Assembly: GCA_964023205.1 (NCBI GenBank)
Contig: OZ026833.1
Location: 38,781,137-38,845,136, forward strand
Direction of reading: 5' to 3'
DNA: 64,000 bases
Source: Lutraria lutraria
Taxonomy: Eukaryota > Mollusca > Bivalvia > Venerida > Mactridae
Within the stretch, counting starts at the first letter, position 1. Every line of letters begins with the position of its first letter. Of the stretch, positions 53,335 through 63,517 are shown piece by piece. The position numbers and the translations under genes were made by a program. The notes below the pieces were generated by a model that saw nothing but the letters and a program-made list of their open reading frames with translations, did no database searches and was not told the origin of the DNA.

Positions 53335-56300
53335 GAGGGTAAAACATGTCATGATAAGGGCCTCTAGCGGACACCAGGACTTGTTCAGTTATAATTAAGG
53401 GGGTAAAACATGTTAGGATAAGGGCCTCTAGCGGACACCATGACTTGTTCAGGTATAATTAAGAAGTGGATAAATCATGTTATGATAAGGGCCTCCAGCG
53501 GACATCATGACTTGTTCAGTTATAATAAAGAGGGTAAAACATATTAGGATAAGGGCCTCTAGGGGACACCATTACTTGTTCAGTTATAATAAAGAAGGGG
53601 ATATAACATGTTAGGATAAGGGCATCTAGCGGACATCATGACTTGTTCAGTTATAATAAAGAAGGGGATATAACATGTTAGGATAAGGACCTCTAGCGGA
53701 CACCATGACTTGTTCAGTTATAATAAAGAAGTGGATAAATCATGTTAGGATAAGGGCCTCTAGCGGACACCATGACTTGTTCAGTTATAATAAAGAAGGG
53801 GATATAACATTTTGGGATAAGGGCATCTAGCGGACACCATGACTTGTTAAGTTATAATAAAGAAGGGGATATAACATGTTGGGAAAAGAGCCTCTAACGG
53901 ACACCATGACTTGTTCAGTTATAATAAAGAAGGGGATATAACATGTTGGGATAAGGGCCTCTAGCGGACACAATAACTTGTTCAGTTACAATAAAGAAGG
54001 GGATATAACATGTTAGGATAAGGGCCTTTAACGGACACCATGACTTGTTCAGTTATAATAAAGAAGGGGATATAACATGTTAGGATAAGGGCCTCTAGCG
54101 GACACCATGACTTGTTCAGTTATAATAAAGAAGTGGATAAATCATGTTATGATAAGGGCCTCTAGCGGACAGCATGACTTGTTCAGTTATAATAAAGAGG
54201 GTAAAACATGTTAGGATAAGGGCCTCTAGCGGACACCATGACTTGTTCAGTTATAATAAAGAAGGGGATATAACATGTTAGGATAAGGGCCTCTAGCGGA
54301 CATCATGTCTTGTTCAGTTATAATAAAGAAGGGGATATAACATGTTAGGATAAGGACCTCTAGCGGACACCATGAATTGTTCAGTTATAATAAAGAAGTG
54401 GATAAATCATGTTAGGATAAGGGCCTCTAGCGGACACCATGACTTGTTCAGTTATAATAAAGAAGGGGATATAACATGTTGGGATAAGGGCATCTAGCGG
54501 ACACCATGACTTGTTCAGTTATAATAAGGAAGGGGATATAACATGATGGGATAAGGGCCTCTAGCGGACACCATAACTTGTTCAGTTATAATAAAGGGGG
54601 TAAAACATGTTAGGATAAGGGCCTCTAACGGACACCATGACTTGTTCAGTTATAATAAAGAAGGGGATATAACAAGTTGGGATAAGGGACTCTAGCGGAC
54701 ACCATAACTTGTTCAGCTATAATAAAGAAGGGGATATAACATGTTAGGATAAGGGCCTTTAACGGACACCATGACTTGTTCAGTTATAATAAAGAAGGGG
54801 ATATAACATGTTAGGATAAGGGCCTCTTGCGGACACCATGACTTGTTCAGTTATAATAAAGGGGGTAAAACTTGTTAGGATAAGGGCCTCTAGCGGACAC
54901 CATGACTTGTTCAGCTATAATTAAGGGGGTAAAACATGTTAGGATAAGGGCCTCTAGCGGACACCATGACTTGTTCAGTTATAATAAAGAAGTGGATAAA
55001 TCATATTAGGATAAGGGCCTCTAGCGGACACCATGACTTGTTCAGTTATAATAAAGAAGTGGATAAATCATATTAGGATAAGGGGCTCTTGCGGACACCA
55101 GGACTTGTTCAGTTATAATAAAAAAGTGGATAAATCATGTTAGGATAAGGGCCTCTAGCGGACACCATGACTTGTTCAGTTACAATAAAGAAGTGGATAA
55201 ATCATGTTAGGATAAGGGCCTATAGCGGACACCATGACTTGTTCAGTTATAATAAAGAAGTGGATAAATCATGTCATGATAAGGGCCTCTAGCGGACACC
55301 AGGACTTGTTCAGTTATAATTAAGGGGGTAAAACATGTTAGGATAAGGGCCTCTAGCGGACACCATGACTTGTTCAGTTATAATAAAGAAGTGGATAAAT
55401 CATATTAGGATAAGGGCCTCTAGCGGACACCATGACTTGTTCAGTTATAATAAAGAAGTGGATAAATCATATTAGGATAAGGGCCTCTAGCGGACACCAG
55501 GACTTGTTCAGTTATAATAAAAAAGTGGATAAATCATGTTAGGATAAGGGCCTCTAGCGGACACCATGACTTGTTCAGTTATAATAAAGAAGTGGATAAA
55601 TCATGTCATGATAAGGGCCTCTAGCGGACACCAGGACTTGTTCAGTTATAATTAAGGGGGTAAAACATGTTAGGATAAGGGCCTCTAGCGGACAACATGA
55701 CTTGTTCAGGTATAATTAAGAAGTGGATAAATCATGTTATGATAAGGGCCTCTAGCGGACACCAGGACCTGTTCAGTTATAATTAAGGGGTTAAAACATG
55801 TTAGGATAAGGGCCCCTAGCGGACACCATGCCTTGTTCAGGTATAACTAAGGGGGTAAAACATGTTAGGATAAGGGCCTCTAGCGGACATTATGACTTGT
55901 CCAGTTATAATTAAGGGGGTAAAACATGTTAGGATAAGGGCCTCTAGCGGACACCATGACTTGTTCAGTTATAATAGAGAAGTGGATAAATCATATTAGA
56001 ATATGGGCCTCTAGCGGACACCATGACTTGTTCAGTTATAATAAAGAAGTGGATAAATCAAGTTGTGATAAGGGCCTCTAGCGGACATCATGACTTGATC
56101 AGTTATAATAAAGAGGGTAAAACATGTTAAGATAAGGGCCTCTAGCGGACACCATGACTTGTTCAGGTATAATTAAGGGGGTAAAACATGTTAGGATAAG
56201 GGCCTCTAGCGGACACCATGACTTGTTCAGTTATAATAAAGAAGTGGATAAATCATGTTATGATAAGGGCCTCTAGCGGACACTATGACTTGTTCAGTTA

Positions 56301-58411
56301 TAATAAAGAAGTGGATAAATCATGTTATGATAAGGGCGTCTAGCGGACACCATGACTTGTTCACTTATAATAAAGAAGGGGATAAATCATGTTATGCTAA
56401 GGGCGTCTAGTGGACACCATGACTTGTTCAGTTATAATATAGAAGTGGATAAATCATATTACGATAAGGGCCTCTAGCGGACACCATGACTTGTTCAGTT
56501 ATAATTAAGGGGGTAAAACATGTTAGGATAAGGGCCTCTAGTGGACATCATGACTTGTTCATTTATAATAAAGGGGGTAAAACATGTTAGGATAAGGGCC
56601 TCTAGCGGACACCATGACTTGTTAAGTTATAATAAAGAAGTGGATAAATCATGTTATGATAAGGGCCTCATGCGGACACCAGGACTTGTTCAGTTATAAT
56701 TAAGGGGGTAAAATATGTTAGGATAAGGGCCTCTAGCGGACACCAGGACTTTTTCAGTTATAATTTAGGGGATAAAATATGTTAGGATAAGGGCCTCTAG
56801 CGGACATCATGACTTGTTCAGTTATAATATAGAAGTGGATAAATCATATTAGGATAAGGGCCTCTAGCGGACACCAGGACTTGTTCAGTTATAATTAAGG
56901 GGGTAAAACATGTTAGGATAAGGGCCTCTAGCGGACACCATGACTTGTTCAGTTATATTAAAGAAGTGGATAAATCATATTAGGATAAGGGCCTCTAGCG
57001 GACACCATGACTTGTTAAGTTATAATAAAGAAGTGGATAAATCATGTTATGATAAGGGCCTCTAGCGGACACCTGGACTTTTTCAGTTATAATTAAGGGA
57101 GTAAACTATGTTAGGATAAGGGCCTCTAGCGGACACCAGGACTTGTTCAGTTAAAATAAAGGGGGTAAAATATGTTAGGATAAGGGCCTCTAGCCGACAT
57201 CATGACTTGTTCAGTTATAATTAAGGGGGTAAAACATATTAGGATAAGGGCCTCTAGCGGACACCATGACTTGTTTAGTTATAATTAAGTGGGTAAAACA
57301 TGTTAGGATAAGGACCCCTAGCGGACACCATGACTTGTTCAGTTATAATAAAGAAGTGGATAAATCATATTAGGATAAGGGCCTCTAGCGGACACCATGA
57401 CTTGTTCAGTTATAATAAAGAAGTGGATAAATCATGTTATGATAAGGGCCTCTAACGGACATCATGACTTGTTCAGTTATAATAAAGAGGGTAAAACATG
57501 TTAGGATAAGGGCCTCTAGCGGACACCATGACTTGTTCAGTTATAATAAAGAAGTGGATAAATCATGTTATGATAAGGGCCTCTAGCGGACACCATGACT
57601 TGTTCAGTAATAATATAGAAGTGGATAAATCATATTAGGTTAAGGGCCTCTAGCGGTCACCATAACTTGTTCAGTTATAATTAAGGTGGTAAAACATGTT
57701 AGGATAAGGGTCTCTAGCGGACATCATGACTTGTTCAGTTAAAATAAAGGGGGTAAAACATGTCATGATAAGGGCCTCTAGCGGACATCAGGACTTGTTC
57801 AGTTATAAATAAGGGGGTAAAACATGTTAAGATAAGGGCCTCTAGCGGACACCATGACTTGTTCAGGTATAATTAAGAAGTGAATAAATCATGTTATGAT
57901 AAGGGCCTCCAGCGGACATCATGACTTGTTCAGTTATAATAAAGAGGGTTAAACATGTTAGGATAAGGGCCTCTAGAGGACACCATGACTTGTTTAGTTA
58001 TAATTAAGGGCGTAAAACATGTTAGGATAAGGGCCTCTAGCGGACACCATGACTTGTTCAGTTATAATAAAGAAGTGGATAAATCACGTTATGATAAGGG
58101 CCTCTAGCGAACACCAGGACCTGTTCAGTTATAATCAAGGGGTTAAAACATGTTAGGATAAGGGCCCCTAGCGGACACCATGACTTGTTCAGGTATAACT
58201 AAGGTGGTAAAACATGTTAGGATAAGGGCCTCTAGCGGACATTATGACTTGTCCAGTTATAATTAAGGGGGTAAAACATGTTAGGATAAGGGCCTCTAGC
58301 TGACACCATGACTTGTTCAGTTATAATAGAGAAGTGGATAAATCATATTAGGATATGGGCCTCTAGCGGACACCATGACTTGTTGAGTTATAATAAAGAA
58401 GTGGATAAATC
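53335..58411 (+). repeat. 5,130-bp higher-order block, copy 2
   Basis: Tandem copy of 48,205-53,334. Similarity begins at about 53,335, inside a monomer where TTATAATAAAGAGGG replaces TTAAAATAAAGGGGG. It ends at about 58,411, where copy 1 reads AATCATATTAGG and this copy AATCAAGTTATG. The junction monomer around 53,282-53,334 belongs to neither register and may be the crossover product. Confidence 0.94.
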
Positions 58412-61175
58412 AAGTTATGATAAGGGCCTCTAGCGGACATCATGACTTGTTCAGTTATAATAAAGAGGGTAAAACATGTTAAGATAAGGGCCTCTAGTGG
58501 ACACCATGACTTGTTCAGGTATAACTAAGGGGGTAAAACATGTTAGGATAAGGGCCTCTAGCGGACACCATGACTTGTTCAGTTATAATAAAGAAGTGGA
58601 TAAATCATGTTATGATAAGGGCCTCTAGCGGACACCATGACTTGTTCAGTTATAATAAAGAAGTGGATAAATCATGTTATGATAAGGGCGTCTAGCGGAC
58701 ACCATGACTTGTTCAGTTATAATGAAGAAGGGGATAAATCATGTTATGCTAAGTGCGTCTAGCGGACACCATGACTTGTTCAGTTATAATATAGAAGTGG
58801 ATAAATCATATTAGGATAAGGGCCTCTAGCGGACACCATGACTTGTTCAGTTATAATTAAGGGGGTCAAACATGTTAGGATAAGGGCCTCTAGTGGAGAT
58901 CATGACTTGTTCAGTTATAATAATGGGGGTAAAACATGTTAGGATAAGGGCCTCTAGCGGACACCATGACTTGTTCAGTTATAATAAAGAAGTGGATAAA
59001 TCATGTTATGATAAGGGCCTCAAGCGGACACCAGGACTTGTTTAGTTATAATTAAGGGGGTAAAATATGTTAGGATAAGGGCCTCTAGCGGACATCATGA
59101 CTTGTTCAGTTATAATATAGAAGTGGATAAATCATATTAGGATAAGGGCCTCTAGAGGACACCATGATTTGTTCAGTTATAATTAAGGGGGTAAAACATG
59201 TTAGGATAAGGGCCTCTAGCGGACACCATGACTTGTTCATTTATAATAAAGAAGTGGATAAATCATATTAGGATAAGGGCCTCTAGCGGACACCATGACT
59301 TGTTAAGTTATAATAAAGAAGTGGATAAATCATGTTATGATAAGGGCCTCTAGCGGACACCTGGACTTTTTCAGTTATAATTAAGGGAGTAAACTATGTT
59401 AGGATAAGGGCCTCTAGCGGACACCAGGACTTGTTCAGTTAAAATTAAGGGGGTAAAATATGTTAGGATAAGGGCCTCTAGCCGACATCATGACTTGTTC
59501 AGTTATAATAAAAAAGTGGATAAATCATGTTAGGATAAGGGCCTCTAGCGGACACCATGACTTGTTCAGTTATAATAAAGAAGTGGATAAATCATGTTAT
59601 GATAAGGGCCTCTAGCGGACACCAGGACTTGTTCAGTTATAATTAAGGGGGTAAAATATGTTAGGATAAGGGCCTCTAGCGGACATCATGACTTGTTCAG
59701 TTATAATATAGAAGTGGATAAATCATATTAGGATAAGGGCCTCTAGCGGACACCATGATTTGTTCAGTTATAATTAAGCGGGTAAAACATGTTAGGATAA
59801 GGGCCTCTAGCGGACACCATGACTTGTTCAGTTATAATAAAGAAGTGGATAAATCATATTAGGATAAGGGCCTCTAGCGGACACCATGACTTGTTCAGTT
59901 ATAATAAAGAAGTGGATAAATCATGTTATGATAAGGGCCTCTAGCGGACATCATGACTTGTTCAGTTATAATAAAGAGGGTAAAGCATGTTAGGATAAGG
60001 GCCTCTAGCGGACACCATGACTTGTTCAGTTATAATAAAGAAGTGGATAAATCATGTTATGATAAGGGCCTCTTGCGGACACCATGACTTGTTCAGTTAT
60101 AATATAGAAGTGGATAAATCATGTTAGGTTAAGGGCCTCTAGCGGTCACCATAACTTGTTCAGTTATAATTAAGGTGGTAAAACATGTTAGGATAAGGGT
60201 CTCTAGCGGACATCATGACTTGTTCAGTTAAAATAAATGGGGTAAAACATGTCATGATAAGGGCCTCTAGCGGACACCAGGACTTGTTCAGTTATAATTA
60301 AGGGGGTAAAACATGTTAGGATAAGGGCCTCTAGCGGACACCATGACTTGTTCTGGTATAATTAAGAAGTGGATAAATCATGTAATGATAAGGGCCTCCA
60401 GCGGACATCATGACTTGTTCAGTTATAATAAAGAGGGTAAAACATATTAGGATAAGGGCCTCTAGGGGACACCATGACTTGTTCAGTTATAATAAAGAAG
60501 GGGATATAACATGTTAGGATAAGGGCCTCTAGCGGACATCATGACTTGTTCAGTTATAATATAGAAGTGGATAAATCATATTAGGATAAGGGCCTCTAGC
60601 GGACACCATGACTTGTTCAGTTATAATTAAGGGGGTCAAACATGTTAGGATAAGGGCCTCTAGTGGACATCATGACTTGTTCAGTTATAATAAAGGGGGT
60701 AAAACATGTTAGGATAAGGGCCTCTAGCGGACACCATGACTTGTTCAGTTATAATAAAGAAGTAGATAAATCATGTTATGATAAGGGCCTCAAGCGGACA
60801 CCAGGACTTGTTCAGTTATAATTAAGGGGGTAAAATATGTTAGGATAAGGGCCTCTAGCGGACATCATGACTTGTTCAGTTATAATATAGAAGGGGATAT
60901 AACATGTTAGGATAAGGACCTCTAGCGGACACCATGACTTGTTCAGGTATAATTAAGAAGTGGATAAATCATGTTATGATAAGGGCCTCCAGCGGACATC
61001 ATGACTTGTTCAGTTATAATAAAGAGGGTAAAACATATTAGGATAAGGGCCTCTAGGGGACACCATGACTTGTTCAGTTATAATAAAGAAGGGGATATAA
61101 CATGTTAGGATAAGGGCCTCTAGCGGACATCATGACTTGTTCAGTTATAATAAAGAAGGGGATATAACATGTTAG

Positions 61176-61239
61176 GATAAGGACCTCTAGCGGTCACCAT
61201 AACTTGTTCAGTTATAATTAAGGTGGTAAAACATGTTAG
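61176..61239 (+). repeat. Hybrid monomer, first copy
   Basis: The core starts with GATAAGGACCTCTAGCGG, a head otherwise seen after type C tails, and continues GTCACCATAAC with the tail AATTAAGGTGGTAAAAC, elsewhere preceded by GTTAAGGGCC. The combination occurs only here and at 62,690-62,753, which marks a fusion that was then duplicated. Confidence 0.75.
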
Positions 61240-62689
61240 GATAAGGGTCTCTAGCGGACATCATGACTTGTTCAGTTAAAATAAAGGGGGTAAAACATGT
61301 CATGATAAGGGCCTCTAGCGGACACCAGGACTTGTTCAGTTATAATTAAGGGGGTAAAACATGTTAGGATAAGGGCCTCTAGCGGACACCATGACTTGTT
61401 CAGGTATAATTAAGAAGTGGATAAATCATGTTATGATAAGGGCCTCCAGCGGACATCATGACTTGTTCAGTTATAATAAAGAGGGCAAAACATATTAGGA
61501 TAAGGGCCTCTAGGGGACACCATTACTTGTTCAGTTATAATAAAGAAGGGGATATAACATGTTAGGATAAGGGCATCTAGCGGACATCATGACTTGTTCA
61601 GTTATAATAAAGAAGGGGATATAACATGTTAGGATAAGGACCTCTAGCGGACACCATGACTTGTTCAGTCATAATAAAGAAGTGGATAAATCATGTTAGG
61701 ATAAGGGCCTCTAGCGGACACCAGGACTTGTTCAGTTATAATTAAGGGGGTAAAACATGTTAGGATAAGGGCCTCTAGCGGACACCATGACTTGTTCAGG
61801 TATAATTAAGAAGTGGATAAATCATGTTATGATAAGGGCCTCCAGCGGACATCATGACTTGTTCAGTTATACTAAAGAGGGTAAAACATATTAGGATAAG
61901 GGCCTCTAGGGGACACCATTACTTGTTCAGTTATAATAAAGAAGTGGATATAACATGTTAGGTTAAGGGCATCTAGCGGACATCATGACTTGTTCAGTTA
62001 TAATAAAGAAGTGGATAAATCATATTAGGATAAGGGCCTCTAGCGGACACCATGACTTGTTCAGTTATAATAAAGAAGTGGATAAATCATGTTATGATAA
62101 GGGCCTCTAGCGGACATCATGACTTGTTCAGTTATAATATAGAAGTGGATAAATCATATTAGGTTAAGGGCCTCTAGCGGTCACCATAACTTGTTCAGTT
62201 ATAATTAAGGTGGTAAAACATGTTAGGATAAGGGTCTCTAGCGGACATCATGACTTGTTCAGTTAAAATAAAGGGGGTAAAACATGTCATGATAAGGGCC
62301 TCTAGCGGACACCAGGACTTGTTCAGTTATAATAAAGAAGGGGATATAACATGTTAGGATAAGGGCCTCTAGCGGACATCATGACTTGTTCAGTTATAAT
62401 AAAGAAGGGGATATAACATGTTAGGATAAGGACCTCTAGCGGACACCATGACTTGTTCAGGTATAATTAAGAAGTTGATAAATCATGTTATGATAAGGGC
62501 CTCCAGCGGACATCATGACTTGTTCAGTTATAATAAAGAGGGTAAAACATATTAGGATAAGGGCCTCTAGGGGACACCATGACTTGTTCAGTTATAATAA
62601 AGAAGGGGATATAACATGTTAGGATAAGGGCCTCTAGCGGACATCATGACTTGTTCAGTTATAATAAAGAAGGGGATATAACATGTTAG

Positions 62690-62753
62690 GATAAGGACCT
62701 CTAGCGGTCACCATAACTTGTTCAGTTATAATTAAGGTGGTAAAACATGTTAG
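62690..62753 (+). repeat. Hybrid monomer, second copy
   Basis: Same fused monomer as at 61,176-61,239, exactly 1,514 bp downstream and in the same flanking order (GTATAATTAAGAAG and CTCCAGCGG monomers before it, GGGTCTCTAGCGG after). The fusion therefore came before the 1,514-bp duplication. Confidence 0.75.
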
Positions 62754-62850
62754 GATAAGGGTCTCTAGCGGACATCATGACTTGTTCAGTTAAAATAAAG
62801 GGGGTAAAACATGTCATGATAAGGGCCTCTAGCGGACACCAGGACATGTT

Positions 62851-63517
62851 CAGTTATAATAAAGAAGGGGATATAACATGTTAGGATAAGGGCATCTAGC
62901 GGACATCATGACTTGTTCAGTTATAATAAAGAAGGGGATATAACATGTTAGGATAAGGACCTCTAGCGGACACCATGACTTGTTCAGTTATAATAAAGAA
63001 GTGGATAAATCATGTTAGGATAAGGGCCTCTAGCGGACACCATGACTTGTTCAGTTATAATAAAGAAGGGGATATAACATGTTGGGATAAGGGCATCTAG
63101 CGGACACCATGACTTGTTAAGTTATAATAAAGAAGGGGATATAACATGTTGGGAAAAGAGCCTCTAACGGACACCATGACTTGTTCAGTTATAATAAAGA
63201 AGGGGATATAACATGTTGGGATAAGGGCCTCTAGCGGACACCATAACTTGTTCAGTTATAATAAAGAAGGGGATATAACATGTTAGGATAAGGGCCTTTA
63301 ACGGACACCATGACTTGTTCAGTTATAATAAAGAAGGGGATATAACATGTTAGGATAAGGGCCTCTAGCGGACACCATGACTTGTTCTGTTATAATAAAG
63401 AAGTGGATAAATCATGTTATGATAAGGGCCTCTAGCGGACAGCATGACTTGTTCAGTTATAATAAAGAGGGTAAAACATATTAGGATAAGGGCCTCTAGG
63501 GGACACCATTACTTGTT
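62851..63517 (+). repeat. 667-bp ten-monomer higher-order repeat, copy 1
   Basis: GGCATCTAGC at 62,891 and GGGAAAAGAG at 63,151 recur exactly 667 bp later (63,558 and 63,818). The unit is rich in type C monomers and keeps a fixed order of linked core variants: GGGCATCTAGCGG, GATAAGGACC, AAAAGAGCCTCTAACGG, CCATAACTTG, CTTTAACGG. The same series is found at about 48.4-49.0 and 53.6-54.1 kb. Confidence 0.9.

Larger units (their letters stand above)
58412..62850 (+). repeat. Mosaic right segment
   Basis: All satellite. The left part resembles 45.4-46.1 kb at offset 12,947 (AATCAAGTTA at 45,461 and 58,408). About 59,520-60,888 resembles 45,980-47,350 at offset 13,538 (GGTAAAGCAT at 46,441 and 59,979). 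About 60,840-61,340 repeats at 62,355-62,850 with offset 1,514. Short stretches of the CTCCAGCGG, CTAGGGGACACC and CGGTCACCATAAC variants recur in changing order, giving a shuffled appearance. Confidence 0.83.
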
